A stretch of DNA of 64,000 nt from positions 44,724 through 108,723 of the forward strand of contig WBMZ01003040.1 in NCBI GenBank assembly GCA_013400975.1. The letters are read 5' to 3'. Below, in pieces: positions 1 to 10,725 of the stretch. This DNA comes from Atrichornis clamosus (Eukaryota > Chordata > Aves > Passeriformes > Menuridae). Within the stretch, counting starts at the first letter, position 1. Every line of letters begins with the position of its first letter. The translations under genes and the position numbers were made by a program. The notes under the pieces are model-generated. The model did not search any database and had not been told where the DNA came from. It was given only the letters and a program-made list of their open reading frames with translations.

Positions 1-825
1 CAGTTGGTTTTCAATCCGTAACAGGTGAAATTATCATTTTTGTATCACACAGACAAGACATATATATGGATATATAAAAATATATAATGCACACTACATA
101 AAAGCCTAAAAGTTTGTATTCCCCTAATCAGACTAGGCACTGAATGAAATCAAGTGTTAATAAAACTAAAGGTATTACTGGGACACATATCTTGATAATG
201 ATTCCCTTTATAATGAATATTTATTGGTACAGACAATATTTATTCCTGATATGGCAGAAATACTTCAGGAATCAGCACAGGAATAGCCTTGGATGATGGA
301 AATATGCATGTGACCAGCTGAAATCTGTTGAAAGGGCCTTTTCTAATCAGCAGGGTGGTGCAGGGAGGCAGCTGGTACCGAGTTTTAGTATGACTTTGCT
401 TCAGCTCTCTGTTACTTTGAAATGACAACCAAACTATGGGTGTTCATCAATCCTGTCACTGCATTTCATGCCACACACAATATTGATGCATTTGAGAGGA
501 GTTTTCTTGAGTTGACGACATCTGTAGGTCTGCTAGGGACATTCACCCTGGATGTTTTCAATAAATTTAGTGATAGTTTATATGAAGTTATACACTTGCC
601 AAAATCTAATCTTTTCAGTTTTCACACACTAACCATGTTCCAATTCAAACACGTCTATTAAAAAGTCACAGAGAGGTTAATTTACCGTGTCTTAAAAAAA
701 AAATGAATGTGGATTTCTTTAGTTAAGCTCAGAAGAATAAAAGGAAACACGGTAAAACACAAGTGCTTCAGACTCTCCCCTCTGAGCAGGAATGCAGGGA
801 GAGCCACGGCGCTGCGCGCACTTAC
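1..825. other. TCF7 intron downstream of exon h; nothing recognised
   Basis: I searched the minus strand for a short tail ending or a cysteine-rich C-clamp exon and found neither. Bases 1-240 are AT-rich with a TATATA run. A cysteine-rich minus-strand reading between about 400 and 660 has several stops and no splice signals. Confidence -1.
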
Positions 826-874
826 CTGAGTTGGAATCCTGCTGCTTCTCCCGTGTTCGTCTCTTCTTTTTCCC
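826..874 (-). CDS. TCF7: TCF7 exon h, nuclear-localisation basic tail
   Basis: The exon is 49 nt, with acceptor TTTCCTAG and donor GTAAGT. It enters in phase 0 with GKKKRRTREKQQDSNS and leaves one base. GKKKRR is the basic stretch after the HMG box that contacts the DNA backbone and serves as nuclear localisation signal. Human TCF7 reads GKKKRRSREKHQEST here, LEF1 GKKKKRKREK and TCF7L2 GKKKKRKRDK, so this exon discriminates well for TCF7. The next exon, which decides between a short B-type and a long E-type tail with its second cysteine-rich DNA contact (the C-clamp), is not visible in bases 1-825. Confidence -1.
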
Positions 875-1631
875 CTAGGAAATGAAAGGAAAGGCTGTTA
901 TCTGTGCTCCAGGAGACCAAGGGTGGTGTGCAGGGTTTTTGGGGCTGGACTGGGTGCTGGGCATGGCAGCTGCCTCCCAGGTGACCAGATCCAATAAGAG
1001 CCATGGTGCTGCTGGCTCAGCGCATTCCACTGGGAGATGAACTGGAAAAGGCTGGAAGGGACTGCTCAGGTTTATGAGGGTGTCCCTTTCCCTTCCTCAC
1101 TGCCCACTGCCTTCTCCACTTCTCCTGAGAAGAAACCCGGGAGGAACTCTCAAAATAAAACCCAAGTGCGTGTTTGTGCACTTGTCTATGGCTGCCTTCT
1201 ACATGGCACAAATTCATTGTGGGCTTGAGCCTTTTCACAGGGATTACCCCTCATTTCCAGCACCCCTGGATCCAGCACCACAGGCATTTTGGCTCATCAC
1301 TTTGCATGAGAACTGTGCATACATAGGAACTGCAACAGAAGCTCGATAGGCGACGTTGACCATGTCCCCACTCCCACCCACCACGTCTGCTCCATCTTCT
1401 TCCCAACACACTGCTCCATGCTCTGGTTTGTGAGTCCAGGACCATGCCGCAAATGCAGCTAAGGCCCGGATTTATGGTGCAGGCTGTGTCAGAAGGCGTG
1501 AGAGGATATGTTAGGGGATGTAAGCCAGCTCTAATAAAGCCAGTGCCTGTGCCTGCGCTGCTCAGCACCTCTGCCAACTCCTGCCAGAACTCCTCAGCCC
1601 ACTTCAATGCCTCTCACCTGGGAATCCCACC

Positions 1632-1965
1632 CATTATTGCTTTAATTAATGAATTGATAATTTAATTAATAAATTTAATGGGATTAATAGAATTAAACAA
1701 GATTTGCTGAATGCAATGGTGAGAGTATGATCAACAGTTGATGTTCCTGTCTTATTCCTCCTCCCTCTTTGTGTTTCTAAAAGCACTTGGCCAATTTTAG
1801 GACCGTAACTATTTCCAAAACTTGCTTTAATGTGGTGGCCTTATACCCTAACTGCTCCTTAACATTCCCTGATTTCAGATGCGAAAGAAAGTTTTAGGAA
1901 ATCCCCCAAAAATTATTTTTAATTAATACTATTTAATTAATACTAATTAATCTATTTAAGTGCTT
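1632..1965. repeat. AT-rich low-complexity TTAATTAA clusters
   Basis: Two clusters of overlapping TTAATTAA/ATTAAT words, at about 1632-1700 and 1915-1965, flank roughly 200 bp of ordinary sequence. No terminal repeats or coding content were seen. Confidence -1.
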
Positions 1966-2793
1966 TTGCAGTTCTGGACTCATCTCTCATTCTTCTTTCA
2001 ACTAATAAAGCAAGCTCTATTTTATCCCAAAACTGCCTCTCTGATTCACAAGATGCAGCAATTCCCCTCATTCCCTAATGAGCTGATTAATGAGGGCACA
2101 GCGGCATGGGAGCAAATCTGGCTGTGAGGAGCAGGCAGCTCCCAGGGCTGCCTTTGACCCGTGACTTTTTATATGACTTCTTGTGGTTTGAGTGAAGGTG
2201 GAAAGCTCTGAGCTGTGGTAAGATTTCCTTCAGTGGGGGAGCAACTGTATTTCCTGCCTGATATCCGCCTCATGTGCTGCAGAAGTGACCTACATTCCTT
2301 CTCCTTCTCCTCATCCCTGCTCAACCTCCGGAGAGAAAAGTGCCTCATCCAACAACCACAACACCCAGAACAGCTGGTTTACAGGGCTGGGAGGACCAAT
2401 ATGCACCTTTGGAGCCCATCATCCATCCTTCTTCTGGAGCAAGGAACCAGCCCTTGGTTCCCCAAGGAACCAGATGAATGATGATACAGGATTGAGATTT
2501 CCATGGAGGGTGTGCTTGGTCTTGGAGGTGCCATGCTCTCAGCAATGCTGCTACCCTCTAGATGTTAAAATGTGGGCTGGGGGCTTCCTGCCACCTCTGC
2601 TTTTTCTGCATCATTTCTGCCCTTTGTTTTTGGGGGGAGTTTGGGGTGGTTTTGGTCTGTTTACAGGTGTGTTCTTGCCCTTGGTGGAGTTTGGTCTTTC
2701 TGGAAGGAGGGCTAGAGTCAGTGTGGGATGGATGGGCACTCACTGTGCAACTCCCAGGGGAAAGAAAGTGTCTGTGAGGAGTGCTGGAGCTTT

Positions 2794-2803
2794 AGATCAA
2801 AGG
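2794..2803 (+). promoter_or_regulatory. Perfect TCF/LEF consensus site AGATCAAAGG
   Basis: AGATCAAAGG is the optimal Wnt-response-element sequence for TCF/LEF HMG boxes. It lies in the intron between exons g and h of TCF7 itself. A 10-mer can occur by chance, so occupancy is inference only. Confidence -1.
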
Positions 2804-2950
2804 GACCCAGTCCTTGAGTGGATGGACAGACATCTGCAGACTTTTGTGTGCTTTTCTTCAGTTCTCTAATGAGCTTGTTAGGCATGTAATGTGAAAACAG
2901 CTGTGAAAATCACAAGAAAAGACCCCCCTACAAAAAGAAGTACTATTTAA

Positions 2951-3136
2951 AATCACAGAATCATAGAATGGTTTGGGTTGAAAGACATCCTGTTCCAACC
3001 CCTTGCCACGGGCAGGGACACCTTCCACTATCCCGGGTTGCTCCAAGCCCTGTCCAACCTGGCCTTGAACAACTCCAGGGATGGGGCAGCCACAGCTGCT
3101 CTGGGCAACCTGTGCCAGGGCCTCACCACTCTCACA
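2951..3136 (-). mobile_element. CR1 non-LTR retrotransposon, 3' fragment
   Basis: The plus strand shows the reverse complement of the CR1 3' tail: AATCACAGAATCATAGAATGG, then GGTTTGGGTTG, a GGGCAGGGACACC block and GGGCAACCTGTGCCAGGGCC. It is 5'-truncated, as usual for CR1, and sense on the minus strand like TCF7. Confidence -1.
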
Positions 3137-3485
3137 GATTACCTCAGCTACTGCCCAAGATGCACAAAGCAGTATGTTTCCATAAAATTATATTCCCAAA
3201 GATCATCCACATCACTTAAAAGCTTCTCTTCCTTTATATTTGTATTTGATAGGACAATAAGCAAATAAATGCCTGTTGTTGCTAGGGAGTTGTATCATTC
3301 ATCATTTAGACAGGAAATAAGCCAAAAGAGTGTTCAAAATACTCCTGAAATATGAATTTCTATAACTCTTGTGCCACCAGGAACAGCATTGCCTGGGCCA
3401 GGCGTTTGGCAGACACCAGCTGCCAGCCCCCCAGGTCACTGTGGGCCATGCCACAGGGCGGGGGTCCAAGCACAGTGGCACTCAC

Positions 3486-3593
3486 GTAGTTGTCCCTGGC
3501 AGACCAGCCGGGGTAGAGCTGCATGTGGAGCTGCCGTTCCTTGCGAGCCAGTTCGTAGTACTTGGCTTGTTCCTCCCGGGACAGCGCGTGCCA
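3486..3593 (-). CDS. TCF7: TCF7 exon g, second half of the HMG box
   Basis: The exon is 108 nt (36 codons), phase 0 at both ends, with acceptor CTTGCAG and donor GTGAGT. It runs from [20 protein letters not shown] to [16 protein letters not shown]. This completes helix 2 and gives helix 3 and the C-terminal strap of the box. The sequence is as invariant as expected for a vertebrate TCF/LEF box. TCF7L1 would read RKWHNLS and LYPTW, so it is excluded. The intron separating it from exon f is only 217 bp and contains a short (CCCAG)n run. Confidence -1.
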
Positions 3594-3810
3594 CTGCAAG
3601 GACAACCAGCGGTGAGACATGGCCCTGCCGCCCCCGCCCAGCCCAGCCCAGCCCAGCATGGCCGCCCCACGCCAGGGCACATGCAGACCCCTGTGTTTAA
3701 GGGATGAGAGCACCTGGATTTGAAGCAGATGCTTGTTACGTGCTTAAGAGCAGCTGCAGGGGAGAGGGATGTGGCACTGGGTGATGACACGGAGCCCTGT
3801 CAGTTCTTAC

Positions 3811-3973
3811 CCTCCTTCCCAAGATCTGGTTGATGGCAGCGCTCTCTTTCAGGGTGCACTCCGCGATGACTTTCGCCCGCATTTCTTTCATATACAACAT
3901 GAAAGCATTCAGGGGCTTCTTGATAGTGGGCTTCTTGGCTTCCTTCTCTCTCTTTGGTTCTGGTTGAGGTTTC
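3811..3973 (-). CDS. TCF7: TCF7 exon f, first half of the HMG-box DNA-binding domain
   Basis: The exon is 163 nt, with acceptor CCCACCAAG and donor GTAAGA. One base completes Met, then 54 codons follow: a basic lead-in [16 protein letters not shown], then [19 protein letters not shown] and a segment ending [10 protein letters not shown] in phase 0. This is helix 1 and most of helix 2 of the HMG box, with the invariant [15 protein letters not shown] and [17 protein letters not shown] blocks intact. [11 protein letters not shown] and RAKVIAECT fit TCF7 better than LEF1 (RANVVAEC) or TCF7L1/L2 (RAKVVAEC). Confidence -1.
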
Positions 3974-4199
3974 CTTGGTGGGACAAAAGGAGGAGCTGTC
4001 AGCATCAGAGCCACTCAGAAGAAGACTCAACCCCAAAAGAGCCTGACAACATGAGTGGGTGGGGGCCTGAGATCTGCTTCTCAGGTGCAGGCAGAGCTCG
4101 GTGTTCATCCATCCTCCCCACATATGAGCGTAAAGATTGATAAATGAAATGGGTGCGAGGCGCTGCTGCTGCAGAGCCGTGCCAGCACCTCCAACTTAC

Positions 4200-4310
4200 A
4201 TGTTCCGGTCGTAGTGCTCCATCTCTTGCTTGCCGGAGTGGGGCACGATGGCGGGGTGCGGGATGCCGGTGGTGTGCATGCCAGAGCCCAGCATCAGTGG
4301 GTGAGTGAAC
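4200..4310 (-). CDS. TCF7: TCF7 exon e, segment before the HMG box (IPHPAIV motif)
   Basis: The exon is 111 nt, with acceptor CTGTTGCAG and donor GTAAGT. Complete codons read FTHPLMLGSGMHTTGIPHPA, continue IVPHSGKQEMEHYDRN, and end on two bases that complete Met in the next exon. FTHP-LMLGSG and SGKQE are TCF7-specific. HTTGIPHPAIV is the motif shared by the whole TCF/LEF family and precedes the HMG box. Human TCF7 has lost the HTTG part, which this gene retains. Confidence -1.
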
Positions 4311-6473
4311 CTGCAACAGAGAGCGGGTGAGCTGTGCCGGGAGGGCTGCGCCGTGCCGGGGACGCTGCGCACGCCGGGCGGCCGGAGCGGCGTCTCACGG
4401 AGGGCACTCCGACGTGGCGGAAGCAGACGGAAAGCAGAGGACATGGAAAGCACGCGGGTGCTGCCAGGCTGGAGGGGGGCAGGCAGTGCCCACCACCCCG
4501 TGGGTCCTGCTCGTGGCACGGCTGGTAGAGCCGTAGGCACGGGGATGGAAAGGGTCCGGTGCCACGGCGAGGGAACCCCCCTGCAGCAGGAGCCAGCCTG
4601 GCCGAGATCAGGGGCGCTTTCAACCAGCAGTTTCAGCTACTCAGATCTCTCTGTTGTTGCAATATCTCATTAGCACTGCAGAAAGGAACAACAAACTCAA
4701 CCTGGGGTTTGGATGGGAGAGATTAGGACCACCCCGCACCTTTCTTTTAACAGAAATAGACTAAGTCTGAACATGAACCCAACTGCAACTCTAGGAGGTG
4801 CACCTTGCCTGAGCAATGCTCTTCACAACACCGGCTGAGATCACAAGAGGTCTCGTTAGCTCTCAGGCTTCATTAGCTCTCTCTGGAGTTTTGGAGGATA
4901 AAGCCAGCACAGTCAGCTTTGCCAAGCTTGCCACTTTATGACTGCAGCTTGAGATGGCAGAATTGCCCATGGGAGATGAACTGTTCATTAGATATGCTGG
5001 CATGAAAAGAAAAGCTGTTTAATTTAATCCACCAGCACAGTCTGATCCTTATCTGACCAGGTGTACTTTCTCAGCTGCAGCAGTGCTGCAAAATCCACCT
5101 CAGAATCCTGCAGGCAGGAGCTCGGGGAGGCTGCTGGGGTTCCACAGGGAACCGTTAGCTCCTCTTGCCTTCTCTTTTGAGGCTGTGCAAGGGTGATGCC
5201 TCCTGACCAAGGAGAGCTGGCAGCACTCCCTCCCCTCTTCTCCCAGGCTAAGGGTCTCCCTGGATGAAAGGATGCATGGATCCAGGGTTGCATGGATCGA
5301 TAGTTGCATGGCTAAGGGCTCTCAAGAGCAAGGGTTTCCATGGTTTTCCTGTGGGAAATCTCCACTAACAGCTCTTCAGGACAACACAAAGCAGAAGCGA
5401 AAGCTGCTGTGTGGGCCCTGGCATCCCTACAGAGCCACGGGGGCTTTGGCCAGCAGCACACCCAGAAAGGCTGGGCTCTGTGATTCCCATCCACAGGGGA
5501 TGCATTTCGATCACCTAAAGGCAGAAGCTGTATTTATGTCTCACAGAACTGACTTGTGCTGATGTGAGGGCAGCAAATAGCTGTCTGCTGCCTGTCCTGC
5601 TTTTAAAGCTGAGACTAAGTAAACCAGATCGGTCTCTGCAGAGCAAAGCAGTGGTGGCAGCAGGGGCACATTCAGGATTAGGGTTAGTGACACCGAGCAA
5701 AATCCTGAGCAATGGATTTCACTCTGTTTTCCCAATGTTGAGCTGAAGGCTGGGGTTTCTGACTCTCTTTAGACTTTGGCTGATTAAAACCCAACTGTTG
5801 TGAATCCTTCATCCTCGATATTCCCCTGAGCACCTTTTGGACCAGACACTGCCTGAAAGTGCCTTCTCTTCCACGGCTGCCCTGGGGAGGGTGTGTGGCT
5901 GTCCTGGATGGCCGTGGTCTGCTGCAAGCTCCTACTGCACAAACTGCAAGCGGTGAGACCAGCCGAGCTGCTGCCCTGTCTCACACAGCTCATACTCACC
6001 TGGAGAAAGAAGCCCCAGCAGAAAGCGCTGACGAATACGGCTGTCTAAATCCACATGACGGGAGCGGATAGACAGACTGGCTCTGCCTGGGATCAGGAAG
6101 AAAGAGTCTATAAAGTACCCACAGCTACGTGGTATTTCCTAAAGATATAAGGGAACTCAGAGTACTGATGGCCCTGGTTGGGGGGACACTCGGTGTCCCC
6201 TGGGCTCAAAGGGCAGTGTGAGATTTGGGCGTTATTTTGACAGAATCTGGGCCTTCCTACAAAGGTTGGATCCAATTCTGACCCCCTTTGTTCCCCAGTA
6301 CTGAGTAATGCTGCAGCTTTGAGTTTATCTGGTAACAATGCAAAATGCAGAGGGGTGCTGAAAAATTAGGAGACGTTGCTACTGTACAGAAGAAGTTGCT
6401 TACAAGAGCAGAGTTTCACCATAAAAAGTAAAGCCTGGTCAGAGTCTCTGTGTGGTGCATGAGAGGCTGCACT

Positions 6474-6701
6474 GGGAGGATGAATATGAGGAAGACCTTC
6501 TTTACTGTGGGTGACTGAGCACTGGAACAGGCTGCTCAGAGAGGGTGTGGAGTCTGCCTCACTGGAGATACCCCAGAACCATCTGGACACATTCCTGCGC
6601 CATGTGCTCTAGGATGAGCCTGCTTGAGCAGGGAGTTTGGACCAGATCACCCGCTGTGGTCCCTTCCAATTTTATCCATTCTGTGACACTGATTCTATGA
6701 T
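6474..6701 (+). mobile_element. CR1 3' fragment (older subfamily)
   Basis: The segment has GAAGACCTTCTTTACTGTG, then GAGCACTGGAACAGGCTGCTC, CTGCTTGAGCAGGGAGTTTGG and a terminal ATTCTGTGACACTGATTCTATGATG. These are diagnostic of the CR1 3' end, sense on the plus strand. Divergence suggests an older copy. Confidence -1.
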
Positions 6702-7060
6702 GCTGCAAGCATGGGAGCCTCCTGCAGTCTGGAGAGAAAGTACCTACCCTGCCCTTGTGCTTCAGGAATGCTCTGATTTCCCCAGCACAGACTTTTAAGG
6801 ACGCCCATCAGTTTTAAACAAGCCAAAAGCTCAGTCCTGTATTCCTTTTGAAAGTTGTTTCATACTGGGGACTGGGCATGTACCAGACCTGGGGCTGGAA
6901 ATTATTTTTGAGATAGTAAAATAACTATGCAGGAAGTTCCTTGTTGTTCTCAGCAAGGGAACTCCCACATTTTCATATGGAAATAGCTCAAAAATACCTT
7001 GGCTTGTTCTGCAAACCTGCCAAAAGATGCTTTCAGCCTAAAACTGCACATGGAAACTGA

Positions 7061-7213
7061 GATCATAGAATCACAGAACAGTTTAGGTTGGAAGGGACCT
7101 TAAAGATCATCTCATTCCAACCCTCCCTGCCATGTGCAGGGACACCTTCCACTAGACCAGGTTGCTCCAAGCCCCATCCAACCTGGTCTTGTACACTTCC
7201 AGGGATGGGACAC
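7061..7213 (-). mobile_element. CR1 3' fragment
   Basis: It starts ATCATAGAATCACAGAACAG, continues TTTAGGTTGGAAGGGACC, and has the GGGACACCTTCCACTAGACC block. It is truncated after AGGGATGGGACA and is sense on the minus strand. Confidence -1.
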
Positions 7214-7872
7214 AATGGGGTGCTTACACCTGTGCTGGTGCTCATGCTCCTCTGTTCAGGCTGCACAGAGCTGTGCCTAAACCCACCTATTTTTGGCTCT
7301 AATGACCAAAACATCCACAAAAAGTCCACTATCATTAAGTGTGGTGCACTGCAAAGGACCAAACTCCTGGATGGCTGGGATTTTTCAGGCCTAAAGACAA
7401 GTTTCTGCCCTGAAGAGGAATAGGGACAGAGGGGCAGCAGTCAGGCCCCTGAGCTGTGCTGGGCAGGAAGGAGGCTCCTGTTCCTGCTGCTGTGTCTTGG
7501 CTTGACTGCAGGATCTGTCTGCAGGATCTGATCTGTCTGTAGGAACGGCAGCCGGGGCTGTTTACACCCTGCCAGGCAGGAGCCCTCTCCCACCCCTCAG
7601 ATGTCGGCGGGCATAAACACTCCAACAAACAGCCAAGTGCTGCCGCACCAGGAAACCGAAACAACCTTTGAAGTTGAAGGCGGCTGCCCCAGGGCCGAGA
7701 AAACACTCGGAGCTAATCCAGAAGCGACCTGTGTTACTCCAGAGGGGCTGGGATATTGGGATAGGAATGGAGTTGGGCACTCGCAGCTTAATCTCAAGTC
7801 CCTCTGACATGCAAATTAATGCAATTGCAAAATCAGTCCCTGATGGTAGGGAATGCACGATTACAGCCCATG

Positions 7873-8278
7873 TGATGGAATTACAGACTGGTTTGGGTTG
7901 GAAGGGACCTTTACAGCTCATCTTGTTCCAACCCCCTGCCATGGGCAGGCACAGCTTCCACCAGACCAGGTTGCTCCAAGCTCCATCCAACCTGGCCTTG
8001 AACACCTCCAGGGATGGAGCAGCCACAGCTTCTCTGGGCAACCTGTGCCAGGGCCTCACCAGCCTCTGAGTAAAGAACTTAGTTCTACTATCTCATCTAA
8101 CTCTCTCCTCTTTTAATTGAAAACTGTTCCCCCTTGTCCTATCACTATCTGCCTGTATAAAAAGTCCCTCTCCCTGTTTTTTTAAGCTTCCTTTAGGTAC
8201 GGGAAGGGGTTTCGAGGTCTCCCTGGAGATTTCTCTTCTCCACTGAGGCTGAACAATCTCAGCTCTCAGCCTGTTTCC
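7873..8278 (-). mobile_element. CR1 fragment, about 400 bp
   Basis: A GGTTTGGGTTGGAAGGGACC tail is followed by the conserved interior: GGGCAACCTGTGCCAGGGCC, CCCCCTTGTCCTATCAC, GGTCTCCCTGGAG and CTGAGGCTGAACAATCTCAG. It is sense on the minus strand and one of the longer copies in the window. Confidence -1.
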
Positions 8279-8640
8279 ACAGGATCGCCTGGTGGTGGGA
8301 GGGTGGCTCAGAAGAAAGGGTTGTGGTGGAGGGGCTGCCGTGGCACCGCCGTGCTCGGCCCTGGGCACAGGTGAGTGACACGATTTGCAGGTTCCTGACC
8401 AGTGTTAACTGCCAGGCTCCCATGAGCAAAACTCACTGGACTGGACTCCTGGAGGCTTTTATTTGACTGTCATGCCAGCTAATTACAGAGAGAGTGATTG
8501 CAGCTCCTCCTCCCGAAGCGCTCAGTGAGAACAAAACCAGTTTCTGCCCAGCTCCTGCCTGCCAGCTCCTGGAGGAAAAGTTGCTTCCTGTGTGTGGCCG
8601 CCCTGGCTCGGCAGCTGACTTGGTGGCACTGGCACAAGCA

Positions 8641-8804
8641 TGGGATCATGGAATGGTTTGGGTTGGGAGGGACCTTAAAGATCATCCAGTTCCAACTCCC
8701 CTGCCTTGCGCAGGGACACCTTCCACTACACCAGGTTGCTCAAAGCTCCACCCAGCCTGGCTGTGAACACTTCCAGGGATGGGCAGCCACAACTTCTCTG
8801 GGAT
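8641..8804 (-). mobile_element. CR1 3' fragment
   Basis: It starts ATCATGGAATGGTTTGGGTT with the GGGACACCTTCCACTACACC and CTTCCAGGGATGGGCAGCC blocks. It is sense on the minus strand. Confidence -1.
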
Positions 8805-9670
8805 GCATCCCTGGCATGACCACCCCCAGCACGACCATCCCTGGCACACAGCTGCTGCTGCCCGCTGCTGGCATGGGGGGGATGCTGCCGTGAACCAGCT
8901 GGACTTCAGGGGTTCTGCACCCACCCACACTGGTGTGCTGAGCCTCAGCTGAGGACTGGGCATTCCAGGAGTGGGTTTGGGGTTCTTTCCATCCATTTTG
9001 GGCAGGAAAAGAATGAGCAAAAGCTCTATTAGATGTATGTGCCTCAAGGTGCTGCTCTCTGCATGTCAGGCCCTTTGTTGCTTTTCCATATCTGCTCTAT
9101 TAGTCACTAATGAAGGCATCTGACGAGGCTGCAGGAGGATGCCAAACCTCGTGGATGCTGGAGCAGCTCTCAGCCAGGAAAGGTCCCTCCACCACCAACT
9201 GCCCCACAAAACCTCCATAAAAAACCAGACTGCTGTCCCTTCATGTGCCCAGGACTACCTGAACAGCATCATCCCAACCCAGGAGAGGACCTTGCATTTG
9301 ACAAACAGGCTCCTTTCTCCCCTCTCCAGCGATTTCTTTCATGTTACAGCACAGTCACCCCAGTTCTTGTTTTCCCTGAGGATGAATCACATCATATGAG
9401 GAGTTAAATCATCACCCAAGAGTAGCAGATTTAGCACAGAAGTCAAAATGTAATCTCTTTGAAGCCAAACTCTATCAAAGGCCTCATCCTCTGATTCCTT
9501 GTGGTTAAATATCTGGAACATGAAGTTCATAAACAAAACAGGGCAAAAAGCTAACATGTTACTTTGTGCTTTAAGAAGCTTCCCCTCGTCCATTCTGCAG
9601 TAGGGTCTTGTACCTGGAGCTCTGCTGGGCTTTGCTGGGGTTTCATCTGTCGGCACTGGGGGGATCTGGC

Positions 9671-9710
9671 CACCTGCCCCATGATCACCTGCCCCATGAT
9701 CACCTGCCCC
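9671..9710 (+). repeat. 15-bp tandem repeat, about 2.7 copies
   Basis: The unit CACCTGCCCCATGAT is repeated without mismatch and ends in a partial CACCTGCCCC. It is a simple local duplication in the TCF7 intron. Confidence -1.
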
Positions 9711-10634
9711 GCACTCTCTCCCCATCCCAATGACCCCAAATTGCCACCTGCAGCCACCAGCCTTCCTGTCAGTCTCTGCCACGTCCCTACATCATCAACA
9801 GGGATTAAAAATTAATCTGAGGAGTGATGATACCCACACGGCAGCACCTGCCAGAGCTGCTCTCTTGGCATGCTCACGGTCACGGGGACAAAAGCCAGTG
9901 GCAGTGACCACAGAGAACACACTGGTGTATTTTTAACTTGTGTCCCTGGGCAGGTTTCCCAACAGGCTCCACTTTGCAGGATGCTCCTCCAGGCTGGCCC
10001 ATGCAGGGGGTACATTTTGGGAGTGCTCCAGCTCATGGTCTCTCTTTCCCCATCCCTGCTGGGGCAGCGGTCACCACCGAGCTGGCTGTGCTGTGGCCAG
10101 GCTGTGGGTACCAAGGTTGCTTCCCAGGTAGGTCTCTACCGTGGTGTACTTTTCCCCTGCGTGCCAGACCCTGAGAAACACCATGGCCTTACAGATGGAG
10201 CATCCCATGGGATTACTCTGCACTGGTGGCATGCTTAGGGAAAGCACTGTTCGTGCCGAAAAGTCCAGCAAGGGAGAAAATTGCCTCCTACTCAAACAAG
10301 AGACTTCTGCTGTGATTAGGAGGGGTGGGTAGGAAGCTCTCCCTGGGCTCCCCAATCCACACAGACACCTAGATTTAAGGCAGGAGGCAGTTTTGAATTG
10401 GGCAGGTTGTAACCCCTCTCCAGGGATGCCTCAGCCAGGATGAAACCGTCAGCATTTCCACGGGTCTGCTCCCCATGTCTAACACAGGGCTAATTCTCCT
10501 CCCTGTTCGCACAGCACACAGAGGGGGGAAGCTGGGGGAAAGCGCCGTGGAGGTCACGGAGAGCGGCCGCAGGGGTTGGCTCCATGACCCGTCCCCGTGT
10601 GGCGCGTCCGGCGGGGCTGGGGCTCCTCACTCAC

Positions 10635-10725
10635 CATCCCATCGACGGCGTGATCTGGCCGACTCCGCCGGGGGGCAGGGGGTAGAAACCAGGGATGTCT
10701 GAGGTCTGGGAAGGACGGTGAACTC
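10635..10725 (-). CDS. TCF7: TCF7 exon d, VHRP linker
   Basis: The exon is 91 nt, with acceptor TTTTTCCAG and donor GTGAGT. Split codons sit at both ends. Its 29 complete codons begin VHRPSQTSDIPGFYPLPPGG and end VGQITPSMG, with Trp completed across the next junction. VHRP-QT-D--GFY is the TCF7 signature of this segment, whereas GGVGQITP resembles LEF1. It forms part of the context-dependent regulatory domain. The intron just downstream is GC-rich, with several CpGs at about 10555-10620. Confidence -1.

Larger units (their letters stand above)
875..3485 (-). other. TCF7 intron (exon g to exon h)
   Basis: This is a 2.6-kb intron. It holds two TTAATTAA-rich low-complexity stretches (about 1632-1700 and 1915-1965), one CR1 tail (2951-3136) and a perfect AGATCAAAGG TCF/LEF site at 2794. 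Plus-strand open frames at 1037-1349 and 2215-2869 show no recognisable domain. Confidence -1.
4311..10634 (-). other. TCF7 intron (exon d to exon e)
   Basis: This is a 6.3-kb intron. It has a GC-rich start (about 4320-4600), four CR1 fragments (6474, 7061, 7873, 8641) and a 15-bp tandem repeat at 9671. No additional exon with family similarity was recognised. Confidence -1.

Noticed and set aside
400..660. Cysteine-rich minus-strand reading (RCRQLKKTPLKCINIVCGMK) as a possible TCF7 C-clamp exon
   Set aside because: It contains several in-frame stops, about as many as random sequence, and its cysteine spacing does not match the C-clamp. No splice sites frame it.
2285..2869. A 194-codon plus-strand open frame
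   Set aside because: It lies inside a TCF7 intron and its translation has no recognisable motif. It overlaps other equally open frames.
3486..3973. Assignment of the HMG box to LEF1, TCF7L1 or TCF7L2
   Set aside because: [14 protein letters not shown], the EAKKPTIKK lead-in and the GKKKRRTREK tail fit TCF7. LEF1 has RANVVAEC, TCF7L1 has WHNLS, and TCF7L2 has KKKKRKRDK.
7562..8059. Overlapping frames of 133-165 codons on both strands
   Set aside because: They cover a CR1 fragment. The translated phrases (for example GLEHLQGW, NLCQGLT) recur at every CR1 tail in the window.
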